DNA of 48,412 nucleotides from contig DASSZD010000020.1 of the NCBI GenBank assembly GCA_035702985.1, forward strand, positions 1 through 48,412, given 5' to 3'. Shown here piece by piece: positions 8,044-16,427 of this stretch. A program made the translations under genes and the position numbers. The notes beneath the pieces are model-generated. The model was not told the DNA's origin. It was given only the letters and a program-made list of their open reading frames with translations, and ran no database searches. This stretch comes from JAKAXG01 sp035702985. GTDB taxonomy: Bacteria; Actinomycetota; Acidimicrobiia; Acidimicrobiales; Palsa-688. Positions within the stretch are counted from its first letter, which is position 1. Each line of letters begins with the position of its first letter.

Positions 8044-8919
8044 GTGCTGGAGCCGAACCGTCGCGGAGAAGGGCAGTCAGGCTTGATCGTCGCTTTCCTG
8101 GATGCAACGGCGTCGGCCCGGCCGGTGCTGGAGATGGCCATCCGACTGGCGGAACTGCTCGACCTCGGGGTGGTGGCCGTACACGTCGAGGCCGCCGAAC
8201 CGCCGTCGCCGGCCACGCCCACCGAACTGGCCGCCAGCCGGGGCGTGGACCTGCGGACGGTGCCCGGGCCGGTGGCCGAGACCGTCCTCGAGGAGGCGGG
8301 GCGGCCCGGGGTGGAAGCGGTGGTGATGGGGGCCAGGACCACCGAGGCCGGCCGGCGCCCGGTCGGGTCCACCACCCGGCACGTCATCCAGCGGTGCCCC
8401 CGCCCCGTGCTGATCGTGCCGCCCGAGGCGATCGACTCCCGACCGCTGAGGACGGCCCTGGTCCCGCTGGACGGCACGGCCCAGGCGTCGTCCGCCCTCG
8501 ACGCGTGGATCCCCCGGCTAGCCGGTCAGATGGCGCTGATCGGGCTGCACGTGTTCACCATGGGCACCTCTCCACCCATGCTCGACCGCCCGGTTCGCGA
8601 CATGCTCATGCTCGCCGACGAGTTCCAGGAACGGCACCTGCCCGGCGCCGACCGGGTGGAGATGCGGTCCGGTCACGTGGCCGCCAGGATCATCGAGCTG
8701 AGCGGGGAGCGCGGCGCCGACCTGGTCGTCCTGAGCTGGTCCCAGTCGGGCGCACCGGGTAGGGCCCAGACCGTGCTCGAGGTCCTGAGCCTGAGCCAGA
8801 TCCCCACCTTCCTCCTGCCTCCCGTGGCCGCCGCGCCCGGGCCGCCCGACGACGGCGATCAGTTGCCCGCCGACAGCGGCCGGGAGCGCTCCGAGCCGGC
8901 CCCGACCAGGGAGTGGTAG
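8044..8919 (+). CDS. Universal stress protein with two UspA-like domains
   Basis: The protein has 291 residues from GTG 8044: UspA-like domain 1 about residues 12-127, domain 2 about 137-262, then an acidic/proline tail. Domain 1 keeps part of the ATP-binding loop (VMGARTTEAG...VGST) and domain 2 lacks the G-2X-G-9X-G-S/T motif, so nucleotide binding may be weak. Tandem USPs such as Rv2623 and Rv2005c are DosR-regulated in M. tuberculosis. No ribosome site is visible; the start fits a leaderless transcript. Its 3' end overlaps the convergent glycosyltransferase gene by 61 bp. Confidence 0.82.
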   Translation: MLEPNRRGEGQSGLIVAFLDATASARPVLEMAIRLAELLDLGVVAVHVEAAEPPSPATPTELAASRGVDLRTVPGPVAETVLEEAGRPGVEAVVMGARTTEAGRRPVGSTTRHVIQRCPRPVLIVPPEAIDSRPLRTALVPLDGTAQASSALDAWIPRLAGQMALIGLHVFTMGTSPPMLDRPVRDMLMLADEFQERHLPGADRVEMRSGHVAARIIELSGERGADLVVLSWSQSGAPGRAQTVLEVLSLSQIPTFLLPPVAAAPGPPDDGDQLPADSGRERSEPAPTREW

Positions 8920-9965
8920 ACGCGCTCGTAACCACGGGTCATGGCGTCGGTGGAGAACCGGTCGCCGGTCACCCGCCGGCACGTCTCCGGGTCGATGCTC
9001 CGGGCCGCCTCCACCGCCGCCACCATCTGCCCCTCGGTGGTGCACAGGAACCCGGTGACCCCGTCGATCACCACCTCCGGAGCCGCCCCCAGCGGACGGG
9101 CGATGACCGGCGTGCCGCAGGCCATGGACTCGGTCATGACCAGGCCGAACGGCTCCGGCCAGGCTATGGGGAAGACCAGCGCCCTGGCCCGTCCCATCAG
9201 GTCGACCTTCACGTCCTGCGGCGGCTGGTCGAGCACCTCGATGTCGGAGCCGAGCAGCGGCGACACCGCCTCGTCCCAGTACCGGGCCTCGCCCGGCTCC
9301 GTGCGCTTGACGACCATCTTCAGCGGTAACCCGGCCCGCCGGGCCACCGCGATGGCGACCTCGGGACGCTTCTCCGGGCTGGTCCGGCCCACGAAGATCA
9401 AGAAGTCCTCCTTGACGGTCCGGAGGGGGTGCAGGTCCATGTCCACGCCGTTGTGGACCACCCCGGCATACGACACGTCGGAATTGGCGGCACGCTGGGC
9501 GTGGCTGATGGCCACCAGGGCCACCCGGTCGTCGAGCAGTGACAGCATCCGGCGCGCCGCCGCCGTCCACGGCCCGTGGAGGGTGTGGACCACCGCCGCC
9601 CCGCCGCCGGCCACCGCTCCGATCATGGCCCCGAGATTGGTGTGGTCGTGGATGACGTCGAAGTCGCCGGCCCGGCGGTACAGGGCCAGGGCGTGGCAGA
9701 GCTCGTCGGTGACGGCCGCGGGGTCACCGAGTATCGGGGCGGTGGCGAGGGGTGTCACCACCTTCGCCGGGGCGGTCGACCCGGGCGCCGCCACCAGGGT
9801 CACCTGGTGCCCGCGGCGGGCCAGACCGTCGACCAGGGCCGAGACCACCCGCTCGATGCCGCCGTAGCCGGGAGGGGGCACCGGGAGGTACGGAGGGGCT
9901 ATCACCGCAACCGACAGCGCCCGGCGGGTGAGCGGGGGTCTGGAGGGGGACCCGTACCGGAGCAT
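8859..9965 (-). CDS. GT4-family glycosyltransferase
   Basis: This 368-residue GT-B fold enzyme has an N-terminal acceptor-side loop PPPGYGGIERVV (about residues 30-41) and a C-terminal donor domain with the EX7E motif (Glu271, Glu279 in EPFGLVMTESMACG). It is a retaining transferase using an activated sugar nucleotide, most likely cytoplasmic; acceptor and donor are unknown. The ATG at 9965 has AGGA eight bases upstream. It follows the GH65 gene on the same strand by 113 bp and has its own DosR-like promoter in that gap. A joint role with the GH65 enzyme in glycan or trehalose-type metabolism is an inference from position. Confidence 0.88.
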   Translation of the reverse strand: MLRYGSPSRPPLTRRALSVAVIAPPYLPVPPPGYGGIERVVSALVDGLARRGHQVTLVAAPGSTAPAKVVTPLATAPILGDPAAVTDELCHALALYRRAGDFDVIHDHTNLGAMIGAVAGGGAAVVHTLHGPWTAAARRMLSLLDDRVALVAISHAQRAANSDVSYAGVVHNGVDMDLHPLRTVKEDFLIFVGRTSPEKRPEVAIAVARRAGLPLKMVVKRTEPGEARYWDEAVSPLLGSDIEVLDQPPQDVKVDLMGRARALVFPIAWPEPFGLVMTESMACGTPVIARPLGAAPEVVIDGVTGFLCTTEGQMVAAVEAARSIDPETCRRVTGDRFSTDAMTRGYERVYHSLVGAGSERSRPLSAGN

Positions 9966-10013
9966 GTGAGCTTCCTCGCTTTCGAAGGATCGTCCAGGTC
10001 GCCTGGTCGCAAC

Positions 10014-10057
10014 AGCCTCGCCGGATCCCGCCAGGAGGTAACAGTGCCGATCGTCCC
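10014..10057 (-). promoter_or_regulatory. DosR-like promoter for GT4 glycosyltransferase
   Basis: Box 10044-10057 (GTGCCGATCGTCCC on the plus strand, 10 of 14, continued by GAA as in the full mycobacterial site), 24 bp, then GAGGCT on the minus strand (10019-10014). The leader would be about 42 nt. Confidence 0.5.
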
Positions 10058-10078
10058 GAAGCCCCCAGCCCGGCCCGT

Positions 10079-12541
10079 TCAGAAGGACTCGATCAAACCC
10101 CCCGGCGCCTGCACCCGACGCAGACCGTCCGCGGTGATGACACTCAGAGTGTAATCACCGCGGATCGCCACACCTGTCCGGTCGGCCCGGACCTCGGTCA
10201 ACACCCCCCCGAACCGGAAGCGCATGGTCACCGCCGACCACTCCTCGGGCAGGTGGGGGTCCACCACGAGCGCCCCGCCCCGGGTGCCGAGGCCCAGGAA
10301 TCCGTACGCCAGGGCCTGCCACAGCCCGCCCATGGTGGCCAGGTGGACACCGCCGGCGGTGGTCCCGGTCACGTCGTCGAGATCCAGCCGGGCGGCCAGG
10401 CGGAACAGGCGCAGCGCCTCATCGGTGCGGCCGGCTCGGGCGAGCAGCGAGGCGTGGATGGCGGGGGAGAGCGAGCTCCCGTGGCAGGTGCGGGGTCCGT
10501 AGAAGTCGAGCGACGGGCCGAGCGAGCCCCCCGGGACCTCGTCCGGCACCATGTGGTGGAGCATCAGCACGTCGGCCTGCTTGATCAGTTGAGAACCGGA
10601 CACCCGCTTGGCGCCCAGGATCAGGTCCATGGCGACGGGCGGGTGGGCCACGTCCTCGACCATGAGCCGCTCCAGGCCGAAATAGCCGGCGAACTGCTCG
10701 AAGGTGTGGCGGCCCGGATCCCAGCCGTCGACCAGGCGGTCGGCCAGTGACACCCAGGCGGCCGCCTGCTGTACCTCTTCGGGGTCGCCGCCACCCGGGC
10801 CCGCCAGGAGCCCGGCCGCGGTCCTGAGGTTCCACCTGGCCATCACATTGGTGAAGGCGTTGTCGTCCACCGCCTCGTGGTACTCGTCGGGGCCCATGAC
10901 GCCGTAGATGTGACCGCGCCCGGCGGGGTCGAGACGGATCCGGGAGGCCCAGAAGCGGGCGGCGTCGATGACCAGGTCCCGGCCCGGCCCGGAGGTCAGG
11001 AACTCCCGGTCGCCGGTCCATTCGGCGTAGCGGCCGGCCGCCCAGGCCACGTCCGACACCACATGCAGCTCGTTGCGTCCGGTGGCGATGGGGACCAGTT
11101 CCCCGTGGCGGCCCCGCACCCAGGCCGGGGTGACATCGGTCCCGTCCCGGGCGCTCTCCCACGGGAATCTGGCTCCGTCCAGCCTGGCCGCCCCGGCAGC
11201 CCGGCGGGCCGCAGGCAGCCGCCGTATCCGGTACTCGAGCATGGACCGGGCCGCCGCCGGGTCGATGGCGGCCACCGCCGGCAGCACGAACACGTCGGCG
11301 TCCCAGAACACGTGACCGGCGTAGGCATCGCCGGTCAGGCCCCTCGGGCCGACGGCGCTCTCGCCCGACCGGCCCGCCGCTCCCAGGAGGTGGTGTACGG
11401 CGAAGCGGACCGCCAACTCGTCCGCCGGCGCTCCCTCGATGCAGACCTCCGCTCCCGCCCACATCTCGGCCCGGGCCCGCAGGTGGGCGGCCAGGAGGCG
11501 GTCGAAGCCGGCCTTCTCCAGGCCGGCCAACCGCTGGCGGGCCTCGGCCCCGGGGGAGCCGCCGGCCGGGGCAGCCGCCCACGCCGCCAGTCGCTCCAGG
11601 GTCGACCATCCGGGGCCGCCCGTGACCACGTCCTTGGCGGCCACGGCCACGGTGGCCGCCGACGGGTTCCCGGTGGTGGCCACCTCCAGATCGTCGTCGA
11701 CGGCCCGGGAGAAGGGCACCGCCCCCGGAGGGGCCCGCAGGGCCGCCGGCGGGCCCCGATCCTCGCCGGCGGTCTCGCAGCGCATGGCCAGGGCGCAGGG
11801 GTCGGCGGCCGACACCACGCGCACGGAGCGGAGGGCCGACCCCGGCGCCGGCAGCCGCACCAGCAGCCCACCCCGCAGGTCCAGGAACCGGGCCGGCCGT
11901 CGCCCGGCCGCATCATCGGGGCCGCCGACGCCGGTCCAGACCGGTCCCGGCAGGAGATCGTCGTCGTCGTCGTACACCCCGGCGACCAGGAACAGCGGGT
12001 CGGCCGCCGACCCGTCCTCCTCCAGCGACGCCCTGACCCCCACCCGGCCGTTGGCCAGGGCGCCCAGCGACTCGGCCCGGCGCCGGTCGGCCGGATCGGG
12101 CGGCAGCGCCACGGTCCAGCCCGGGTCGAGGTCGACGTGGGGGACCCGCCGTTCCCGCCTCCGGGCCGTCTGGCGGCTGAGCCCGTCCACCAGCGTCGAC
12201 ACCGTCCCGGCGTGGATCACGCCGGCCGGGGGGCTGTGGGGTGAGGGCCCCAGGCAGATGACCACCAGGCGCCCGGAGTGGGCGAAGGTGGGCCGGCGCC
12301 GGCCGCACGACCCGACCACCAGCACGGTCTCCCCCGTGAGGCCGGCGTCACGGAGGGCCGAGACCTCCCGGTACAGGTCCTGCTGGTCGCCGTCGGCCAA
12401 CTCGCAGATCACCGCTCCGGCATCGGCCAGCGCCTGCAGACCGGTCCGGGCGCGCGCCGCCACCACCGTGTCGGCCGCCCGGAGGAGCGCCCCCTCGACG
12501 ACGATGGCCGAGAAGGTCCGATCGGGCAGGGAGTGGTTCAG
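10079..12541 (-). CDS. Glycoside hydrolase family 65 phosphorylase-like enzyme
   Basis: The GH65 core is clear: the catalytic-acid motif GPDEYHEAVDDNAFTN (plus-strand 10850-10900) and the phosphate-loop motif KQADVLML. The family phosphorolyses alpha-glucosides such as trehalose, kojibiose or maltose. About 110 N-terminal residues precede the core and match no domain I can name; a HAD-type DXD motif is absent, unlike Rv2006 (OtsB1), where HAD domains precede GH65 and the gene is DosR-regulated. Codons from 12541 to 12466 are fully GC3-biased, so translation begins upstream of GTG 12466, yet no ATG, GTG or TTG exists there. CTG 12541 follows GGGGAGG with four bases between and is my choice. 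The gene follows DUF1918 by 15 bp. Confidence 0.82.
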   Translation of the reverse strand: MNHSLPDRTFSAIVVEGALLRAADTVVAARARTGLQALADAGAVICELADGDQQDLYREVSALRDAGLTGETVLVVGSCGRRRPTFAHSGRLVVICLGPSPHSPPAGVIHAGTVSTLVDGLSRQTARRRERRVPHVDLDPGWTVALPPDPADRRRAESLGALANGRVGVRASLEEDGSAADPLFLVAGVYDDDDDLLPGPVWTGVGGPDDAAGRRPARFLDLRGGLLVRLPAPGSALRSVRVVSAADPCALAMRCETAGEDRGPPAALRAPPGAVPFSRAVDDDLEVATTGNPSAATVAVAAKDVVTGGPGWSTLERLAAWAAAPAGGSPGAEARQRLAGLEKAGFDRLLAAHLRARAEMWAGAEVCIEGAPADELAVRFAVHHLLGAAGRSGESAVGPRGLTGDAYAGHVFWDADVFVLPAVAAIDPAAARSMLEYRIRRLPAARRAAGAARLDGARFPWESARDGTDVTPAWVRGRHGELVPIATGRNELHVVSDVAWAAGRYAEWTGDREFLTSGPGRDLVIDAARFWASRIRLDPAGRGHIYGVMGPDEYHEAVDDNAFTNVMARWNLRTAAGLLAGPGGGDPEEVQQAAAWVSLADRLVDGWDPGRHTFEQFAGYFGLERLMVEDVAHPPVAMDLILGAKRVSGSQLIKQADVLMLHHMVPDEVPGGSLGPSLDFYGPRTCHGSSLSPAIHASLLARAGRTDEALRLFRLAARLDLDDVTGTTAGGVHLATMGGLWQALAYGFLGLGTRGGALVVDPHLPEEWSAVTMRFRFGGVLTEVRADRTGVAIRGDYTLSVITADGLRRVQAPGGLIESF

Positions 12542-12556
12542 GCCGCCTCCCCGGGC

Positions 12557-12748
12557 TCAGTGGTGCTGGTAGTGCTGGACCGACGCGTCGGGGCCGGGGA
12601 AGAACAGCCCCTGATGGCCGTCTTCCCACCTGACCACATAGGGAGGTTCGCCGTTCTGACCCCTCACCTCCAGGATCTCGCAGTCCCTCTCCGGCTCGCC
12701 GACATGGTGGCCTTTGATCACGATCCGGTCTCCGGCTTGTGCCTGCAT
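12557..12748 (-). CDS. DUF1918 small protein
   Basis: The protein has 63 residues from ATG 12748, with GGAGG five bases upstream; GTG 12754 overlaps that ribosome site and is less likely. The fold is a small beta-barrel with the family pattern GDRIVIKGHHVGEPERDCEILEV and YVVRWEDGHQGLFFPGPD. The function of DUF1918 is unknown; Rv0569, a relative, is in the M. tuberculosis DosR regulon. The gene heads an operon with the GH65 gene, whose frame is identical and begins 15 bp after this stop. Transcription probably starts from the left-reading half of the promoter at 12781-12824. Confidence 0.9.
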   Translation of the reverse strand: MQAQAGDRIVIKGHHVGEPERDCEILEVRGQNGEPPYVVRWEDGHQGLFFPGPDASVQHYQHH

Positions 12749-12780
12749 AATCACCTCCGGGGTGCTTCACTGTGGCCCGA

Positions 12781-12824
12781 AGCGTCGCGCCGGACCAGCC
12801 GGGGCCGGTAGGGGCGTTCGACCG
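12781..12824 (-). promoter_or_regulatory. DosR-like promoter for DUF1918-GH65 operon
   Basis: Box GGGGCGTTCGACCG (12811-12824; 9 of 14), then 24 bp to GACGCT on the minus strand (12786-12781). The leader would be about 26 nt. The same box serves the divergent PRC-barrel gene. Confidence 0.45.
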
Positions 12825-12853
12825 TTGTGGCCGGAAGGGAGGAGGCGGAGGCT
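12811..12853 (+). promoter_or_regulatory. DosR-like promoter for PRC-barrel gene
   Basis: Shared box 12811-12824, 23 bp, then GAGGCT (12848-12853), the same hexamer as in the GT4 promoter. The leader would be about 33 nt before ATG 12893. Confidence 0.45.
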
Positions 12854-12892
12854 TCAGGGTATGAATCGGGGGACAGGGAGAAGAGGTGTCTG

Positions 12893-13249
12893 ATGTTCGA
12901 GGCCGAGAACATTCGTGACTGGCGCCAGCACGATGTGGTTGACCCCGACGGTCACAGGATCGGGGAGTTGGAGGCGGTCTACGTGGACACGGCCACGGAC
13001 CAGCCCAGCTTCGCCTCCCTGCGGGTGGGCATGGTCGGCCGGCGCCGGCTCACCTTCGTGCCTCTCACCGGGGCGACCGTCGCACCCTCCTACGTCCGGG
13101 TCGTCTACCCGAAGAAGCTGGTCAGGGACGCCCCCACCATCGACACCGACGGGGAGCTGGCCGCCAACGACGAACCGGAACTGTTCCAGCACTACGGACT
13201 CGACTACCAGCCCGGAGCCGCCGGCGAGCGGCGCCTGGCCCGGCGCTGA
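12893..13249 (+). CDS. PRC-barrel domain protein
   Basis: The protein has 118 residues from ATG 12893 (MFEAENIRDWRQ), with AGAGGTG upstream; a longer frame back to 12827 would start inside the promoter. Residues 5-80 show the PRC-barrel pattern (DVVDPDGHRIGELEAVYVD, then RRRLTFVPLTGATV). PRC-barrels bind RNA or photosynthetic reaction centres; many actinobacterial stress loci carry one of unknown role. The C-terminal part is charged and ends in GERRLARR. The 55-residue membrane protein follows 12 bp later in an operon. Confidence 0.82.
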   Translation: MFEAENIRDWRQHDVVDPDGHRIGELEAVYVDTATDQPSFASLRVGMVGRRRLTFVPLTGATVAPSYVRVVYPKKLVRDAPTIDTDGELAANDEPELFQHYGLDYQPGAAGERRLARR

Positions 13250-13261
13250 GGAGGCGACCCC

Positions 13262-13429
13262 ATGGCACTGTTCCTCCTGTTCATACTGGCCGCAGTGGTC
13301 CTCGGCATCATCGGGGTGGTGGTCAAGGGGCTGCTCTACCTGCTGATCATCGGGATCGTGGTGTTCGTGCTCGACCTGGTGTTCCTCGGGGCCTTCCTCA
13401 GAGGGCGCCGCCGCCGGCCGGTCCGCTGA
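13262..13429 (+). CDS. 55-residue hydrophobic membrane protein
   Basis: ATG 13262 follows GAGGAGG with seven bases between. The 55-residue product is almost wholly hydrophobic: helix 1 at residues 2-21, one Lys at 22, helix 2 at 24-46, then an Arg-rich tail (RGRRRRPVR) that should stay in the cytoplasm. Small proteins of this layout recur in actinomycetes as 'hydrophobic protein'; the function is unknown. It is co-transcribed with the PRC-barrel gene 12 bp upstream and so probably shares its DosR-like promoter. Confidence 0.75.
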   Translation: MALFLLFILAAVVLGIIGVVVKGLLYLLIIGIVVFVLDLVFLGAFLRGRRRRPVR

Positions 13430-13457
13430 CCCCGGCCCGTAACGAGGCCGGACCGGG

Positions 13458-14996
13458 TCAGCCGGGGGCGGGTCCGGCGGCCGGGCGGGAGGCCGCCGCG
13501 GTGGCCACATCAGTGGCGTAGTGACGGGACCCCCGGAGGAGGATGATCCCGCTGGCCACGAGGGGCAGCAGCATGATGAGGAAGGTGTAGCGCAGACCCT
13601 GGTGGGTGAAGCCCAGCAGGTCCGAGACGCCTCCGAAGATGACCGGGGCCAGGGACTGCGACCCAGCCCGCAGCAGGGTGCGGATGCCCTCGGCCCGGCC
13701 CCACAGCAGCGGCGGCATGATGTCCAGGCGGGCCGCGTCGAGGGTCGGGTTCTGGGCCGTCAGGCAGAACGCCGCGGCGGTGATGTAGGGCAGGGCGGTC
13801 ATCGGGCCGTGGGTGAGGAGGGGCGGCACGAACAGGAAGGCGGTGGCGGTGGCGGCGATGCCCGCCACCAGCATCCGACCCTCGATACGTCCCCGCCTGA
13901 CCCAGGCGTCACCGGCCAGGCCGCCCAGTAGCACGCCCAGGACGGCGCCGGTCCCCACCACCAGCATCAGGAGGCTGGCCAGCACCGTTCCCACCCCGAA
14001 CTGGGTGTGCACGAACTCGAGGCCGAACGTCTGCACCCCGGTCATGAAGAAGTAGGCGCAGGCGCTGGAGACGATCAGCACCATGTTGGTCCGGACCCGC
14101 AGCACGTACCGGGTGGCCTCGATGATGTTCATGCGCCGGGGGTCGCTGCGCAGGATGAGCCGGGGGTCGGGGGCCACGCCCTGGGCCAGGGCCTGCCGCT
14201 GGGTCTCGGTCATCTCGGGACCGGGAGCCGGCCCGCCGCCGATGACGGAGGCCTCGTGGCTGCCCGCCCCTCCCCGGGCCGGCTCGGGCAGCCGGCGCAC
14301 CTGCCAGGCCAGGAAGAACGCCGGAATGGACAGGATGAAGAAGGCGGCCCGCCACGATATGGCGGCCACGTCGCCGGTGATGAAGAACCCCACCCCGGCC
14401 CCCAGCAGCTCGCCGGCCAGTATGTAGCCGTAGATACGCCCCCGCTCCTCGGCCGCGAAGTAGTCGCCCACCAGTGAGGCCACCGCCGGGCCGGCCCCGG
14501 CGGTCACGAAGCCGAGGAACAGCCGCACCAGGAGCAGATCCCCGAAGCTGCGGACCACGGAGCTGGCCACCATGGCCACCCCCCACAGGACGATGATGGC
14601 GGTCAGCAGGGTGATCCGGCGGAAGCGGTCGACCAGGACCCCGAAGGGCACGCTCGCCACGGCGCCCACCGCCGCCGACACCGACACCAGGAGCCCGACC
14701 TCGGCGTTGCCGATGTGGAGGCCGTGTCTCAGCTCGGTGGCCGACGCCCCCACGGTGGACGCATCGGCGCTGCTCAGGGCCAGGATGGCCGCCAGCACCA
14801 GGATCACGTGGCTGCGTTCCGACCCGCCCAGCACCTCGTCCAGCTTCCGGCGGGTGGAGCGCACGGTCCGGGCCCCGGCCGAGCGGGCCCGGCCGGCCAG
14901 CCCGGCGGCGCCGCCGTAACCGTTCCCGCGCCGGGTCCCGCCGCCCGGCCCCGGACCGCCGGTGTGGATCCCCCCTGGCCGGGGAGCCTGGCTCAC
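13458..14996 (-). CDS. Major facilitator superfamily transporter
   Basis: This 512-residue permease has about twelve membrane helices in two halves split by a long loop (about residues 225-275). The helix 2-3 loop carries FGVLVDRFRRITLL, the MFS motif A region. The closest look is to spinster-like or drug/solute MFS carriers; the substrate is unknown. The frame is open to 15275, but that overlaps the divergent acyl-CoA dehydrogenase; GTG 14996 is chosen, without a convincing ribosome site, so the start could shift by tens of residues. The first 55 residues are Gly/Arg-rich and cytoplasmic. Confidence 0.8.
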   Translation of the reverse strand: MSQAPRPGGIHTGGPGPGGGTRRGNGYGGAAGLAGRARSAGARTVRSTRRKLDEVLGGSERSHVILVLAAILALSSADASTVGASATELRHGLHIGNAEVGLLVSVSAAVGAVASVPFGVLVDRFRRITLLTAIIVLWGVAMVASSVVRSFGDLLLVRLFLGFVTAGAGPAVASLVGDYFAAEERGRIYGYILAGELLGAGVGFFITGDVAAISWRAAFFILSIPAFFLAWQVRRLPEPARGGAGSHEASVIGGGPAPGPEMTETQRQALAQGVAPDPRLILRSDPRRMNIIEATRYVLRVRTNMVLIVSSACAYFFMTGVQTFGLEFVHTQFGVGTVLASLLMLVVGTGAVLGVLLGGLAGDAWVRRGRIEGRMLVAGIAATATAFLFVPPLLTHGPMTALPYITAAAFCLTAQNPTLDAARLDIMPPLLWGRAEGIRTLLRAGSQSLAPVIFGGVSDLLGFTHQGLRYTFLIMLLPLVASGIILLRGSRHYATDVATAAASRPAAGPAPG

Positions 14997-15138
14997 ACCG
15001 GGACATCCCGGCGGGCGGATGCGTACACGCTGACAGTCTGCCCCGGGTCGAGCGGCCGCGGACACCATGTTCGGCGGGCGGCCCGGGCCGGCCCGCTCCC
15101 ACCCCGCTCCGGCCGCCCGGCTCTGACATGCTCTGCCC

Positions 15139-16407
15139 ATGGACTTCGAGATCCCGGGCGACCTTACGGACCTGCTGGGCGAGATAGACGCCTTCATCGA
15201 CGGCGAGATCAAGCCGCTCGAAGCTGCGGATGACAACATCCGCTTCTTCGACCACCGGCGGGAATGGGCCCGCACCGACTGGGACCGGGGGGGCGTGCCC
15301 CGCCGGGAGTGGATGGACCTGCTGGGCGAGGCCCGCCGCCGGGCCGACCGTGCCGGCCTGTACCGCTACCCGTTCCCGGCCCGCTACGGGGGCCGGGACG
15401 GCACCAATCTCGGCATGGCGGTCATCCGTGAGCATCTCGCCCGAAAAGGGTTGGGGCTGCACTGCGACCTGCAGAACGAGCACGCCATCGTGGGCAACAA
15501 CGTGGGCCTGCTGCTGATGATCGAGTACGGCACAGAGGACCAGAAGGCGGAGTGGATCGACGACCTGGCCAACGGCCGCCGGGGGTTCGCGTTCGGGATC
15601 ACCGAGCCGGCCCACGGATCCGACGCGACCTACATGGAGACGGCGGCGGTCCGGGACGGCGACGGCTGGGTCATCAACGGGGAGAAGACCTGGAACAGCG
15701 GGGTGCACGCCGCGTCGCACGACCTGATATTCGCCCGGACCAGCGGCCAGCCCGGCGACGGCCGGGGCATCACCGCCTTCCTGGTGCCGACCGACGCGCC
15801 CGGCTTCAAGGTCGAGGAGTACCTGTGGACGTTCAACATGCCGACCGACCACGCCCACATCTCCCTGACCGACGTGCGTGTCCCGGCCGGGGCGGTGTTC
15901 GGCGGGGAGGGCCGGGGTCTGCAGGTGACCCAGCACTTCTTCAACGAGAACCGGATACGCCAGGCGGCGTCCAGCCTGGGGGCGGCCGAGTACTGCATCG
16001 ACCGGGCCGTCGAGTACGCCAAGGTGCGGTCCCCCTTCGGTAAGCCCCTGGCCGCCAACCAGGCCATCCAGTTCCCCCTGGTGGAGCTGCGGACCCAGTG
16101 CGAGATGCTGCGGGTGTTCATCCAGAAGACGGCGTGGCTGATGGACCGCGACGGAGCCTTCAGCCAGTCCGAGCAGGTGTCGATGTGCAACTACTGGGCC
16201 AACCGGCTCTGCTGCGAGGCGGCCGACCGGGCCATGCAGGTGTTCGGCGGTCTGGGCTACTCCCGCCACCAGCCCTTCGAGCACATCTACCGCCATCACC
16301 GCCGGTACCGCATCACCGAGGGCGCCGAGGAGATCCAGATGCGCCGGGTGGCCGGCTACATGTTCGGCTTCATGAAGCAGCAGGCCCCGAAGGGCGTGGA
16401 GGCGTAG
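15139..16407 (+). CDS. Acyl-CoA dehydrogenase family protein
   Basis: This 422-residue FAD enzyme has the substrate/FAD block GITEPAHGSDAT (about residue 153), the substrate strand VINGEKTWNSG, the FAD-binding C-terminal helix QVFGGLGYSRHQPFEHIYR, and RITEGAEEIQMR, where the Glu before Gly occupies the position of the catalytic base in the short/medium-chain group. It should oxidise an acyl-CoA to the 2-enoyl-CoA and pass electrons to ETF. The N-terminal 60 residues are longer than usual. It is divergent from the MFS gene across 142 bp and not in an operon. The substrate cannot be inferred. Confidence 0.88.
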   Translation: MDFEIPGDLTDLLGEIDAFIDGEIKPLEAADDNIRFFDHRREWARTDWDRGGVPRREWMDLLGEARRRADRAGLYRYPFPARYGGRDGTNLGMAVIREHLARKGLGLHCDLQNEHAIVGNNVGLLLMIEYGTEDQKAEWIDDLANGRRGFAFGITEPAHGSDATYMETAAVRDGDGWVINGEKTWNSGVHAASHDLIFARTSGQPGDGRGITAFLVPTDAPGFKVEEYLWTFNMPTDHAHISLTDVRVPAGAVFGGEGRGLQVTQHFFNENRIRQAASSLGAAEYCIDRAVEYAKVRSPFGKPLAANQAIQFPLVELRTQCEMLRVFIQKTAWLMDRDGAFSQSEQVSMCNYWANRLCCEAADRAMQVFGGLGYSRHQPFEHIYRHHRRYRITEGAEEIQMRRVAGYMFGFMKQQAPKGVEA

Positions 16408-16427
16408 CGACCCCCGCCGGCACGGGC

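Noticed and set aside
10044..10154. 36-codon plus-strand frame starting at GTG after AGGAGGT
   Set aside because: The ribosome-site match is good, but the frame lies over the GT4 promoter box and antisense to the GH65 3' end, and the product is a Pro/Arg-rich string with no recognisable feature.
12820..12892. Longer start at 12827 for the PRC-barrel protein
   Set aside because: The added 22 residues are not conserved-looking, and they overlap the predicted -10 and leader; ATG 12893 has its own ribosome site.
15000..15275. MFS protein starting at 15275
   Set aside because: It would overlap the divergent acyl-CoA dehydrogenase by more than 130 bp, and the extra residues are low-complexity.
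13909..16299. 796-codon minus-strand frame across the MFS and acyl-CoA dehydrogenase genes
   Set aside because: Shadow frame created by GC-rich codon bias; the overlapping genes have full family signatures.
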